Source: an uncultured bacterium (GTDB lineage Bacteria; Cloacimonadota; Cloacimonadia; Cloacimonadales; Cloacimonadaceae). From it: a stretch of 24,262 bases of DNA. Positions within the stretch are counted from its first letter, which is position 1, and each line of letters begins with the position of its first letter. The stretch is taken from NCBI GenBank assembly GCA_937960795.1, contig CALGPA010000020.1, forward strand, positions 1 to 24,262, given 5' to 3'. Shown here one piece after another: positions 1 through 8,500 of the stretch. Both the position numbers and the translations under genes were made by a program. Below the pieces are notes generated by a model, which was not told the origin of the DNA, did not search any database, and worked only from the letters and a program-made list of their open reading frames with translations.

Positions 1-36
1 CGACTGTGTGGGAGAGTAGGTCGCCGCCATCGCTAA
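1..36 (+). rRNA. 5S ribosomal RNA, 3' end only (partial)
   Basis: The first bases read GTGTGGGAGAGTAGGTCGCC, which matches the well-conserved 3' portion of bacterial 5S rRNA (the GGGAGAGTAGGTCGCCGCC stretch near the 3' terminus). Only this tail lies in the window, so the rest of the gene, and probably an rRNA operon, lies to the left. The exact 3' end is estimated. A pyrimidine-rich stretch (CCTTTTCTGTTT, about 40-51) follows and may belong to termination. This is recognition by sequence pattern only. Confidence 0.65.
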
Positions 37-168
37 CGCCTTTTCTGTTTATACACAATATCATAAAGCAGACTCTCGCTTCACCTCACCTATCACATCC
101 TGATAACAAATCTCTTGACGTGATTCAGACTCCTGCCAAACTTAGAAAAATTGCTTAAGGAGATCGAT

Positions 169-1020
169 GTGCTTCGAAAGATTAAGAGTATAAGAGATGC
201 AGAGCCTACTTTGGAAGGCGCGGGGGTTTATCTTAAACGTGCGTTTGGCTATTACCAGCAGCCGTCATATGATCCCTTTTTGATGTTAGATGATTTTCGC
301 AATGATGATCCTGATAAGTATCTTGCCGGATTCCCTTGGCATCCACATCGGGGAATTGAGACCATCACTTACATGCTGGAAGGATCAGCAGAGCACGGGG
401 ACAGCCTGAGAAACAAGGGTACTATACACAAGGGTGAGGTACAGTGGATGACCGCCGGCAGTGGCATCATTCATCAAGAGATGCCAAAACCGGATGCAAA
501 TGGCAGGATGTATGGTTTCCAATTGTGGACCAATCTACCCGCCAGTTCAAAGATGGACACTCCCCGCTATAGGGATCTTCGTGCCAAGGACATGCCGGTA
601 GTTCATACTGAAGCTGGCAGCAGCATTAGAATCATCTGTGGAGAGTATCTGGGTACCCGCGGGCCCTTGGACGATATCGTGGTCAAGCCTCAATATTGGG
701 ATATCAGAGTCCCGGCAAACACTACTGATGTTTTCGCAACCAATCCGGGTGAGACTTGCATCATCTATGCATTTGGAGGCTCCGCCACCATAGACGGCAA
801 GGAGATTGCAGACACTCAGCTCGTGCTTTTTGAAGATGGAGACTCGATCGAGATCATCTCCGGCAGCGAGGGATTCAGCTGTCTATTCATGAGCGGCAAA
901 CCTTTAGGAGAGCCCATATCTTGGCGCGGCCCTATCGTCATGAACACCCGCGAAGAGATTCGCACTGCTTTTGAAGAATTGGATGACGGCAGCTTCATTA
1001 AGGTAAAACCCATCATGTAA
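169..1020 (+). CDS. Pirin family protein
   Basis: A 283-residue cupin-superfamily pirin. Pirins bind one metal (usually Fe) in the N-terminal cupin; some have quercetinase activity and others modulate enzymes or transcription factors, so the cellular role cannot be read from sequence. Seen: FPWHPHRGIETITYMLEGS (from about residue 55) and AGSGIIHQEMP, giving the metal ligands H58, H60, H102 and E104 of the family. Length is normal. A GTG start at 169 is chosen because AAGGAG (157-162) sits 6 nt upstream; an in-frame TTG at 151 would put that ribosome site inside the gene. It is transcribed away from the 5S tail and converges on the PEP-binding protein gene, with only 37 nt between the stops. 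I see no convincing promoter in the roughly 130 nt upstream. Confidence 0.9.
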   Translation: MLRKIKSIRDAEPTLEGAGVYLKRAFGYYQQPSYDPFLMLDDFRNDDPDKYLAGFPWHPHRGIETITYMLEGSAEHGDSLRNKGTIHKGEVQWMTAGSGIIHQEMPKPDANGRMYGFQLWTNLPASSKMDTPRYRDLRAKDMPVVHTEAGSSIRIICGEYLGTRGPLDDIVVKPQYWDIRVPANTTDVFATNPGETCIIYAFGGSATIDGKEIADTQLVLFEDGDSIEIISGSEGFSCLFMSGKPLGEPISWRGPIVMNTREEIRTAFEELDDGSFIKVKPIM

Positions 1021-1057
1021 GGCAGACATCAGGATACCCGGATCTCGGGGAACCGCT

Positions 1058-4024
1058 CTATTTGTGGATCACTGCCAGCCCTGTCTTGCCATCCATCTTA
1101 ACGACTAGCGCATGGTCGAAGGACAGATGCACGAAGTATTCTCCACGTTCGGTTTCTTTTTGCATTTTGAGCCACTGAGTATCCACGAAATCCGTCTCAG
1201 AAGCATATGGGATCGAGAAGTAACCTACGTTCATAGCTACCAGATTGTGAAAGAAGTGAGTTCCTTGTGAGGATTCCACCATAAAGTCTTTTAGTCCTGT
1301 TTCCAGGATTACTTTTGCTTGATTGATCTGAGGCCATCGCACAGGCACTCCTAGGAATCTGTCGCGACTACCCCAGCGTCCGGGACCGATGAGGATGTAT
1401 TTCTTGCCTGTGGCTGCCATCTTGCTGTTAAACCGTTCAATCTCTTCTTGCATCTTGAGCGTTTGTGTCTTGTCAAATCGATCCGGATCCAGATATACAA
1501 GGTCTCTAATGCCTGTGATTTCGCCGTTACCCATGCCATGCTCGGTATACATAAACAGCTGTTCTTTGTCCAAACTAGTAGCATTTATGTGATAGGCTTC
1601 AGTATTGACCGACAGCGGCCTGATCTGCAGAATATAGAAAGTGGGCTTATTAGTATAGCAATTATGGGGATCAAGATTGACTGCAAACTCGATCTCCACC
1701 GGGATGCCAAGGGCTATCTCCCCGATTTCCAGAAGGTCGTCGATGATTTTCGCCAAGGGGAAGTAATCATACTTGAGGATCCTGGAGAAGGTGAGCACTT
1801 TGAGTCCTGCATCTTGCAGATTATCTGATAGTCGGTAGTTTTCATAATCCCAGACCGAGGCCAAGTTCTTCAGAGTTCCATGCTTGTCTGCCTCTTTTAG
1901 CTTGAGCTTGCTAAGCGTAATGCTCTCTCCCGCCACCAGATCAAAATCGGTCTTTCCCAGATCCAGCGCATAGAAGTCTTTTTGGGAATTGCGAACCTGC
2001 TCTTCTTCTGTGAGGATGTCGCTCTTGGGATAGCGAGGGCAAAAGCGTTGGCTGGTCTTTCCTTCCACGACATAGATCCCGAGCCCCAAAGCAATGTTTG
2101 CGATGCCATCGCTTTGTTGCATGTTTGAGACAGGATAGAAGTTATAGGATTGCGCCACTCCTGATATGTGTGGATAGTAGTATCTTTCGCCTTTGAGACA
2201 TCCCACGGTTTCTTGGATGATGACCGCCATCTTTTCTTCTTCGGCACTGTAGTTTAGGGATTCCATGAAGTTCCGCGCGTCTTTGAGATAGACAGAGGCA
2301 AAGACCAGCTTGACTGCATCTGTGATTTGTTTGAGTCTCACCTTGATCTCCGGATGGTTGTTTGGCAGCATAAATGTGCGATAGACCCCCGCTAGAGGCT
2401 GTGCCTGTGAATCCTCTAAAAGACTGGAAGAGCGCACCGCTATGGGATATGTGATGGCTTCCAGATAGATCATCAGACGGCTGACAAGCTTCTCGGAGAG
2501 CTTGCCGGATAGAAAGACTTGGTCGATCTCATCATCACTCAAGCCGGGAACTTTTTCCATGATTCCATTTCGCTCAATAAACCAATCAAACTCATCTGTA
2601 CCGATAATAGCGGTTGAGGGCAAAGAGATGGCTGTATTCTCATATTTTCTTTCATAATCCATCGTGCAGAGCAAAGCGTTTAGGAATGCCAAGCCGCGTC
2701 CTTTCCCACCCAATGAACCCTCGGTGAGCCTGATTATCTGATTCAGCTCGGATAGTGAGACCGCATCAAAATTGATGATCTTCCCCCTGTTTTTCTCCAC
2801 GCGAACGCTCCTAAAGATCTGGTACAAGAATTGCCTGAGGCTATCTCGCGTTTCAAAGTCTTCGATCTTCATGGGGCGGATCTTTTTTGCTATCTGGATC
2901 TCACCGTGCACGATCAGCCAGTTTGAGAAGTGATTGAACTTGCTGTGAAACTCCAGTGATTCTTCCGGGATTTTGAGGATCTTGTGCTCAAAATCTGCTA
3001 TGTTTGCCGCCTCATCGATGACCTCTCCATTTGGATTGCGAAAGATAAAATTGCCAAATCCTAGGCTGTAGACCATATACTCACGTAGATTCTTAAAGAG
3101 ATGCTTCGAGTTCTTGTTAAGAAAGTGCACTCCCATTTTTTGAGCGATGGCAGCGTTTTCATCTTCAGAGGATTGCAGGATAATCGGCAGGTCAGGGCTT
3201 CTTTTGAGAATGTGCTCAATGAGCTTGATCCCGGCTTTTGCGTCCGGTGCGTCATGGATCTGGTAGCGCACATCCGAGATCACGCAGAGGATATATTCCT
3301 TATATTTGTCATAGAGTTCAAGCGCTGAGGCATAGTCATGAGCCAAGAGCACCTTGGGGCGCACTCGCATTCTCAGATGCTTATTTACATCGCTCACTTC
3401 TTCATCGATCAGTCTCTGAGTTTGCCGCATGATGATGGAATATAGGGATGGTAAAAACATGGAGTAATAGTGCACAGAGTCTTCCACCAAAAGGATTACT
3501 CTGACCAACCCGTGAGTGGTGTCATACTCAGCATTCATGCTATCTTCGACACTCTTGATCATTGCCAAAAAGAGCTTCGTATCTCCATTCCAGAGAAAGA
3601 CGTCGTCGATATAGTGCCGATCCGCTACGTGCTGTTCCCAGATCACATAATCTGATGCCACGTTTAGCAGCAGCAAGACTGTCAGTTTCGCATCATGTTC
3701 TTTGATCCGTTTTGCCAATTCAAATGGACCGATCTCCCCGATTCGCATCATAGTGATGACGAGGTCATATGAGTGAGTCTTCAGCTTTTCTAGGGCTTCA
3801 GCACCAGTGGGAACGGATGTGATGCGCGGGGCTGTCGAGAGATTGAGTTGACGATATTCCCCAAAGATTTGCTCGGAAAGCCTGCCATCCTGCTCAAAGA
3901 TGAAAGCATCGTAAAAGGTGGATACCAAAAGGATCTCTCGCACTCTCTTGTGCATCAGTTTATGAAAGATGTCTTCTCCAAATTTGAACTTGTTATAATA
4001 GTAATTTAGCTCTTCCATTTTCAT
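1058..4024 (-). CDS. Receiver-PEP/pyruvate-binding domain protein (PEP synthase-like, no phospho-His domain)
   Basis: A 988-residue multidomain protein. Residues about 29-150 form a degenerate response-regulator receiver fold: the acidic pocket is absent (ILLVSTF) and the usual phospho-Asp position reads VITMMR. Residues about 174-320 form a second receiver that keeps the full set: E181-D182 (LLVEDS), D251 (VISDVR) and K304 (FLNKNS). From about residue 430 comes a PEP/pyruvate-binding (PPDK_N/ATP-grasp) domain with GSLGGKGRGLAFLNALL (G439-K441-G444) and AVRSSSLLEDSQ (529-540). I cannot find the swivelling domain with catalytic His that a true PEP synthase needs, so the family name 'phosphoenolpyruvate synthase' would be misleading. 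Related architectures are known from Bacteroidetes. The ATG at 4024 is preceded by GAGG about 8 nt upstream; a second ATG two codons in is possible. It may be a phosphorylation-controlled ATP-dependent regulator, but the substrate is unknown. Confidence 0.8.
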   Translation of the reverse strand: MKMEELNYYYNKFKFGEDIFHKLMHKRVREILLVSTFYDAFIFEQDGRLSEQIFGEYRQLNLSTAPRITSVPTGAEALEKLKTHSYDLVITMMRIGEIGPFELAKRIKEHDAKLTVLLLLNVASDYVIWEQHVADRHYIDDVFLWNGDTKLFLAMIKSVEDSMNAEYDTTHGLVRVILLVEDSVHYYSMFLPSLYSIIMRQTQRLIDEEVSDVNKHLRMRVRPKVLLAHDYASALELYDKYKEYILCVISDVRYQIHDAPDAKAGIKLIEHILKRSPDLPIILQSSEDENAAIAQKMGVHFLNKNSKHLFKNLREYMVYSLGFGNFIFRNPNGEVIDEAANIADFEHKILKIPEESLEFHSKFNHFSNWLIVHGEIQIAKKIRPMKIEDFETRDSLRQFLYQIFRSVRVEKNRGKIINFDAVSLSELNQIIRLTEGSLGGKGRGLAFLNALLCTMDYERKYENTAISLPSTAIIGTDEFDWFIERNGIMEKVPGLSDDEIDQVFLSGKLSEKLVSRLMIYLEAITYPIAVRSSSLLEDSQAQPLAGVYRTFMLPNNHPEIKVRLKQITDAVKLVFASVYLKDARNFMESLNYSAEEEKMAVIIQETVGCLKGERYYYPHISGVAQSYNFYPVSNMQQSDGIANIALGLGIYVVEGKTSQRFCPRYPKSDILTEEEQVRNSQKDFYALDLGKTDFDLVAGESITLSKLKLKEADKHGTLKNLASVWDYENYRLSDNLQDAGLKVLTFSRILKYDYFPLAKIIDDLLEIGEIALGIPVEIEFAVNLDPHNCYTNKPTFYILQIRPLSVNTEAYHINATSLDKEQLFMYTEHGMGNGEITGIRDLVYLDPDRFDKTQTLKMQEEIERFNSKMAATGKKYILIGPGRWGSRDRFLGVPVRWPQINQAKVILETGLKDFMVESSQGTHFFHNLVAMNVGYFSIPYASETDFVDTQWLKMQKETERGEYFVHLSFDHALVVKMDGKTGLAVIHK

Positions 4025-4087
4025 GTCTCATACCTCATCTTTACACGGATTGGCTTTAGATCTATAGCTCAATGCCCTGTGCCTTGC

Positions 4088-4181
4088 TGTCAACAAAAAA
4101 CTTTGAAGATCCCGCTTTTAGGGATCCTCAGGCTTCCTGCTTGACAAAGACAATGGCAAGGATTTTATGGATATAAAGGAG
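4088..4181. promoter_or_regulatory. Divergent promoter region with palindrome
   Basis: This lies between the minus-strand receiver/PEP protein gene and the plus-strand umuC operon. A consensus -35 box TTGACA lies at 4141-4146 on the plus strand, with a fair -10 (TTTTAT, 4163-4168, 16-bp spacer), then the AAAGGAG ribosome site at 4175-4181. On the minus strand another TTGACA is at 4093-4088, but its best -10 (TATAGA) is 21 bp away, which is long. Between them is a perfect 6-bp inverted repeat GATCCC-N7-GGGATC (4108-4126) that could be an operator. I found no LexA-type box by eye. Function is inferred from position and consensus only. Confidence 0.45.
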
Positions 4182-4185
4182 TATC

Positions 4186-5475
4186 ATGGATATTAGCGGA
4201 TTGTCAGACAATCAGATCGTTGCCCTTGTGGATTGCAACAATTTCTACGTTTCTTGCGAGCGTGTATTCAATCCGCGTTTGCATAATGTACCTGTTGCGA
4301 TCCTCTCAAACAACGACGGCTGCATAGTCTCTCGGAGTGATGAGATCAAAGCTCTGAAGATCCCCATGGGAGCTCCCGGCTTCAAGTATGAAGCAGTGAT
4401 AAAGCAGCACAATGGGGTCCTGCTCTCGTCAAACTACACTCTCTATGGAGACATGAGCTCGCGCGTCATGGACGTGCTTTCCGGCTTTACTCCGGATATC
4501 GATGTATACTCGATCGATGAAGCATTTTTGTGGCTCACGGGAGTTCAGGAAGACGACTGGGAAGATTGGGGAAGACGGCTCAAGCGAACTGTTCAGCGCT
4601 ATACGGGCATCCCGGTCTCAGTGGGAATCTCAAGATCCAAGACCCTTGCCAAGATTGCGAATCACCATGCCAAACGCATCCCCGCTTTCAAGGGAACACT
4701 CGCTCTTTTGGATGAGTCTCGGATCACTGAAGCGCTCAAACGCACTGCTGTCGGGGATATCTGGGGCGTGGGGCGTCAGTATGAGAAGTTCCTGCTCCAA
4801 AACAATATAGAAAACGCTCTTCAGATGCGGGATGCGGACGAGAGATTCATTGATCACTATATGACTGTCGTCGGTCACAAGACTGTGCTTGAGCTCAAAG
4901 GATACAGCTGCATGGGTATCGACGAGGCACCCTCTGTGAAAAAGAGCATTGTCTGCTCCAGATCCTTCGGAAAGCAGGTAGAGAGCCCGGAGGAGCTGGC
5001 AGAAGCCGTCTCCACCTATGTCACACGTGCTGCCGAAAAGCTACGCAACCAAGATTCTGTCGCCGGCTATATGATGATATTCCTATCGACAAACCGCTTT
5101 AAAGAAGGCCCTCAATACAACAACTCCATCTCCACCACCCTTTTCCCTCCGACTGCCTATACTCCTCAGATGATCAGGGAAGCGCTCAAACTGCTCGATG
5201 AGCTGTGGCTGCCGGGCTTTGCATACAAAAAGGCAGGTGTCATGCTTGCCGACATCATACCTGAGGATGATGTTCCCTTGAGCTTTTTGGAAGACAACTA
5301 TCTTGATGACAAGCGGGGTGACTTGATGAAGGCAGTGGATCGGCTCAATCGTCGCCATGGCAGAGATACAGTCAAGATCGCCAGCAGCGGAATCTCGGGA
5401 GATTGGCAGATGAAACGTGCCAAACTCAGCCCACGATATACCACCTGCTGGAAAGACATCCCAAAGGTGAAATGA
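4186..5475 (+). CDS. umuC: Y-family translesion DNA polymerase, UmuC type
   Basis: A 429-residue Y-family polymerase resembling the catalytic subunit of Pol V, which copies damaged DNA at the cost of fidelity. Seen: VALVDCNNFYVSCE with metal ligand D16 and the steric-gate position Y21; VYSIDEAFLWL with catalytic D111-E112; ISRSKTLAKIANHHAK of the finger/palm region; and a C-terminal UmuC-specific tail (about 380-429) with SSGISGDWQMKRAKLSPRYT, which separates UmuC from DinB. Length matches the UmuC family. ATG 4186 has AAAGGAG four nt upstream. Its stop overlaps the next start (ATGA at 5472-5475), so it is the first gene of a five-gene operon. No umuD-like peptidase gene is adjacent; a partner, if any, is elsewhere. 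Function is well supported; SOS control is not visible. Confidence 0.93.
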   Translation: MDISGLSDNQIVALVDCNNFYVSCERVFNPRLHNVPVAILSNNDGCIVSRSDEIKALKIPMGAPGFKYEAVIKQHNGVLLSSNYTLYGDMSSRVMDVLSGFTPDIDVYSIDEAFLWLTGVQEDDWEDWGRRLKRTVQRYTGIPVSVGISRSKTLAKIANHHAKRIPAFKGTLALLDESRITEALKRTAVGDIWGVGRQYEKFLLQNNIENALQMRDADERFIDHYMTVVGHKTVLELKGYSCMGIDEAPSVKKSIVCSRSFGKQVESPEELAEAVSTYVTRAAEKLRNQDSVAGYMMIFLSTNRFKEGPQYNNSISTTLFPPTAYTPQMIREALKLLDELWLPGFAYKKAGVMLADIIPEDDVPLSFLEDNYLDDKRGDLMKAVDRLNRRHGRDTVKIASSGISGDWQMKRAKLSPRYTTCWKDIPKVK

Positions 5476-6083
5476 TGAGATACACCATCAAGGCTCCGAT
5501 CATTCACTCCATCAAGATCCAGCGCAGTGAGTTTATTGCCTTTTTACATCCCGTTGCTGATGCCAAGAGCTGCCAAGATCTGCTGCGTGAGCACCAGAGC
5601 CAATATAGCGATGCCACCCACAATTGCTATGCCTATGTTCTCGGATTTGAGGCTGAGACCCAATATTATTCCGACGCCGGAGAGCCCGGAGGAACAGCCG
5701 GGAAACCGATCCTAAACAGTCTTCTGCGCAATGATCTCAGCGGAGTTTTGGCAATAGTCACGCGCTATTATGGCGGGATCAAGCTGGGAGTCAAGGGTCT
5801 CATCGAAGCCTACACTCTAGCCTGCACAGAAGCGATTGAGCTGTCAAAAAAGCTCCCTTATGAAGAGTTTTGCCACTTTCAGGTCACTTGTGATTACCCC
5901 CATCTGGAAAAACTGCGTCACCAGATTGCGCAGTATCGAGGGCAGGAGATTTCGTCCGAATATCACACAAGGGTTGATCTGATATTCAAGATACCAAAAG
6001 CCCTAAAGCCGGAATGCACTGAATTTTTGGCTTCCGCCATAGCTTTGTATGGATTAGAATATATTATAGAGGATAAAGCATGA
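5472..6083 (+). CDS. yigZ: YigZ/IMPACT family protein
   Basis: A 203-residue member of the YigZ/IMPACT (UPF0029) family, a two-domain protein related in eukaryotes to IMPACT, a regulator of the Gcn2 kinase; bacterial function is unsettled. Seen: DAGEPGGTAGKPIL (68-81) and VTRYYGGIKLG (96-106), the signature of the N-terminal domain, followed by a C-terminal ferredoxin-like domain. The start is set at the ATG overlapping the umuC stop (ATGA), with AAAGGTG just upstream; a second ATG follows immediately and may be the one used. An upstream in-frame ATG at 5403 lies inside umuC coding sequence and is rejected. Its stop overlaps the next start (6080-6083), implying translational coupling. Confidence 0.92.
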   Translation: MMRYTIKAPIIHSIKIQRSEFIAFLHPVADAKSCQDLLREHQSQYSDATHNCYAYVLGFEAETQYYSDAGEPGGTAGKPILNSLLRNDLSGVLAIVTRYYGGIKLGVKGLIEAYTLACTEAIELSKKLPYEEFCHFQVTCDYPHLEKLRHQIAQYRGQEISSEYHTRVDLIFKIPKALKPECTEFLASAIALYGLEYIIEDKA

Positions 6084-6958
6084 AAAAGATTCTTATCACC
6101 ACACTGATTTTGATGCTTGGATTAGCATTGTACTCCGAGGCTATCATAATACGCAGCAGCGATATGAGCCGGATCAAGCTGAGCGAGCTCACAGAAGATC
6201 TTATGCAATATGACCTGATCTTTTTTGGAGAGCATCATGGCAATCAAGATCTACACGCTTTGCAAAAAGACATCCTCCCGGGATTGATCAGAGACGAGCG
6301 GAACTTGATCCTATCCTTTGAGATGTGGGAGAGAGATACTCAGGATCTCCTGGATGCCTTTCTCAAAGCTGAGATCACTGAGGAGAGCTTCACCGACGAG
6401 AGCCGGGCTTGGCCAAACTATGCGGACTACCGTCCTCTCATCCTTTTTGCCAAAGAGCACGATCTCACGTCGATTGCGGCAAACGTCCCCCGGATTTATG
6501 CCTCTCGCACTGCTCGTGAGGGATGGGACTTCGTGCGCGATCTCCCCCCAAATGAAAGAGAACTCATCGCGCAAGATCTGACAGCTCCTGATGATCAATA
6601 CAAAAAGGAATTTATGCACGCGATGAATGCCATGAGTGCTCACACAATGGATCGTGAGAGCATGGATAGATTTTATATGGCGCAGACCATCAAGGACGAC
6701 ACCATGGCAGAGAGCATTGTGCGTGCTCTGCGATCTTCACCGGACTCTAGACTCATCCATTTCAATGGGGATTTTCACTCTCGTTCATTTCTGGGGACGG
6801 TGTCTCGCGTAAGAGAAGCCCTGCCAAAGATCAAGATAGCCGTGCTCACTCCCGCGCGCGATAGTGGGAACATATCAGATCTCAAGCCTGAGGTAGCCCA
6901 AGCTATCGGCACTCACATCATCGTGCTTCCCACGCCACCGGCGGAGGAGCCCAAATGA
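6080..6958 (+). CDS. ChaN-like exported protein (heme-binding/TIKI superfamily fold)
   Basis: A 292-residue protein with a cleavable signal peptide (charged MKK, hydrophobic core, likely cut near YSEA at about residue 21) and a ChaN-type domain. Seen: LIFFGEHHGNQDLH (47-59) with the GEHH motif, LSFEMWERD (79-86), and NGDFHSRSFLG (229-239) with H233. These are the conserved acidic/His positions of the family. Campylobacter ChaN is a heme-binding lipoprotein; related superfamily members are hydrolases or metalloproteases, so the ligand here is open. Unlike ChaN there is no lipobox Cys, so it should be periplasmic or released rather than lipid-anchored. It is coupled by ATGA overlaps to both neighbours, which are cytoplasmic proteins. 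Confidence 0.85.
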   Translation: MKKILITTLILMLGLALYSEAIIIRSSDMSRIKLSELTEDLMQYDLIFFGEHHGNQDLHALQKDILPGLIRDERNLILSFEMWERDTQDLLDAFLKAEITEESFTDESRAWPNYADYRPLILFAKEHDLTSIAANVPRIYASRTAREGWDFVRDLPPNERELIAQDLTAPDDQYKKEFMHAMNAMSAHTMDRESMDRFYMAQTIKDDTMAESIVRALRSSPDSRLIHFNGDFHSRSFLGTVSRVREALPKIKIAVLTPARDSGNISDLKPEVAQAIGTHIIVLPTPPAEEPK

Positions 6959-7773
6959 TCCGCAAGATGCAGCATGCTGGAACCTTCTATCCAAGATTTG
7001 GGGATCAGATCCGCAATCAGATCGAATCCTGGCAAAGAGAAGCGAGCCCCGCTCCGGATAGCGAGCGGTGTCTGGGCTTGCTCTTGCCTCATGCCGGCTA
7101 TGTATATTCCGGACGTTGCGCGACTTTGGGGATGACCTCCATTTCTAAAGAAAACATCGATGCCATCATCATCCTGCATCCTTCTCATCAAGGCAACCAC
7201 TTTGACTTTAGCGTCTCGCCCTTCACCGAATATGAATGCCCATTGGGCAATCTCAGTTTGGATCAAGAATTGTATCGCATCATCAGTCCCCAAGCTGAGC
7301 AAAACCTGGATCTTGACTATCATCGCCTAGAGCACTCTCTTGAGATCCAATTGCCTCTGATTCGCTACTTTTTCCCACAAGCCACCATTTGCCCGGTGAT
7401 GATCGGAAATCAGATCCCGATCGTGGCAGAGCGCTTGTCGGAGATCTTATACAACGTGGTCTATCGCAGCAGCAGGCGCATCCTGATCATCGTCTCTAGC
7501 GATCTTTCTCACTACCATCCGGCTACACGTGCTGAAGAAATGGATCAGCTCTTGGCAAGATACTTCTCTGAGATGGATCCTGCCGGGATGTGGAAGGCAG
7601 ATCAAATGGGCAAGATTGAGGCCTGTGGAATAGGTGGAATCATGAGTCTTCTGATGCTCGCAAGCCACTATAGTGCCATCGAATCGCGCATCATCCACTA
7701 TACTCACAGCGGAAAGATATCCGGCATGAATCATCAGGTCGTGGGATATCTGGCAGCAAAATTGATATCTTAA
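6955..7773 (+). CDS. amrB: MEMO1 family protein (AmmeMemoRadiSam system protein B)
   Basis: A 272-residue MEMO1-like protein. The fold is related to class III extradiol dioxygenases with a metal site; bacterial members occur with AMMECR1 and a radical SAM protein (the AmmeMemoRadiSam set), whose reaction is not established to my knowledge. Seen: LLPHAGYVYSG (43-53, metal-ligand H46), ILHPSHQGNH (about 73-82, H78 aligning with the second His) and EACGIGGI (C224 aligning with the Cys ligand). RLEHSLEIQLPLI and SSDLSHY are further family signatures. It starts at the ATG overlapping the chaN-like stop and is followed 9 nt later by the AMMECR1 partner, which supports the assignment. Confidence 0.92.
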   Translation: MIRKMQHAGTFYPRFGDQIRNQIESWQREASPAPDSERCLGLLLPHAGYVYSGRCATLGMTSISKENIDAIIILHPSHQGNHFDFSVSPFTEYECPLGNLSLDQELYRIISPQAEQNLDLDYHRLEHSLEIQLPLIRYFFPQATICPVMIGNQIPIVAERLSEILYNVVYRSSRRILIIVSSDLSHYHPATRAEEMDQLLARYFSEMDPAGMWKADQMGKIEACGIGGIMSLLMLASHYSAIESRIIHYTHSGKISGMNHQVVGYLAAKLIS

Positions 7774-7782
7774 GGAGATCTT

Positions 7783-8328
7783 ATGCTTTCTGACACTCAA
7801 AAGATGAGTCTTCTAAAATTCGCTAGGGATGTGATCTCTGCCCATCTGGACAGCAGCCAAACCCCAGTACTCGAGCATGACGAATTTGAACAGAAAAAGG
7901 GCATCTTTGTGAGCCTGCACATAGATGGGGAGCTGCGGGGCTGCATTGGATATATCCGGCCCTACAAATCCATTTTGGAGTCCGTCCGTGAGATGGCTCT
8001 GGCAGCCGCGTTTCGGGATCCCAGATTTTCGCCTGTCCGGCGAGATGAATTAGCCCAGATTGATATAGAAATCTCGATTTTGGGAGAGCTGATCTTGGTC
8101 GAAGATGCTACCGAGATCCTCATTGGTCGCGATGGTCTGTATATTGATCATCCTCAGGGCAGTGGATTGCTTTTGCCACAAGTTGCTACAGAATATGGAT
8201 GGAATGTCCCAGAATTTCTGCATAATCTAAGCCGCAAGGCAGGTCTGAGGGAAAGTGCCCTAAAAAGCCCTGACACCAAGCTCTATAGGTTTGAAGCAGA
8301 GATATTTAGCTCATCAGACATCAGCTAG
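7783..8328 (+). CDS. amrA: AMMECR1 domain protein (AmmeMemoRadiSam system protein A)
   Basis: A 181-residue AMMECR1-domain protein with the near-invariant LRGCIGYIRP motif (51-60), AAFRDPRFSPVRRDEL in the middle, and GLLLPQVATEYGW near the C terminus. Length is typical for the stand-alone bacterial form. AAGGAG overlaps the stop of the MEMO gene and lies 5 nt before this ATG, so the pair is co-transcribed. The usual third member, a radical SAM enzyme, is not in this window. Last gene of the umuC-yigZ-chaN-amrB-amrA operon; no strong T-tailed terminator follows, only palindromes. Confidence 0.93.
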   Translation: MLSDTQKMSLLKFARDVISAHLDSSQTPVLEHDEFEQKKGIFVSLHIDGELRGCIGYIRPYKSILESVREMALAAAFRDPRFSPVRRDELAQIDIEISILGELILVEDATEILIGRDGLYIDHPQGSGLLLPQVATEYGWNVPEFLHNLSRKAGLRESALKSPDTKLYRFEAEIFSSSDIS

Positions 8329-8340
8329 TGTCAAAATGTA

Positions 8341-8500
8341 GGGCTGGCTTTTAGCCGCCCATAATCTTTGCCAATATTATCCGTTATGACCCGGTGGCTG
8401 AAGCCACCGGCTATCATCTTTGCTGCGCTCCGACTCTTGACGCAGGCGCAGCAAATTGTTAACCAAACTAAGAACTAAGAGCCTAGAACTAGGAACTCTC
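8341..8500. repeat. Cluster of intergenic palindromes
   Basis: A non-coding stretch packed with inverted repeats. (1) 8341-8360, GGGC-t-GGCT / AGCCGCCC with a two-base loop. (2) 8391-8410, CCGGTGGCTGAAGCCACCGG, a perfect 9-bp stem with a GA loop. (3) 8419-8455, TTTGCTGCGC / GCGCAGCAAA, a perfect 10-bp stem with a 17-nt loop. (4) about 8479-8500, AGAG-CCTAG-AA-CTAGG-AA-CTCT. None is followed by a clean T run, so these look more like REP-type elements than simple terminators, though (1) or (2) may stop or protect the upstream operon transcript. No ORF is credible here. Confidence 0.6.

Noticed and set aside
5403..5471. Longer start for the YigZ protein inside umuC
   Set aside because: It overlaps the conserved UmuC C-terminal coding region in another frame; the ATGA overlap start is normal for this operon.
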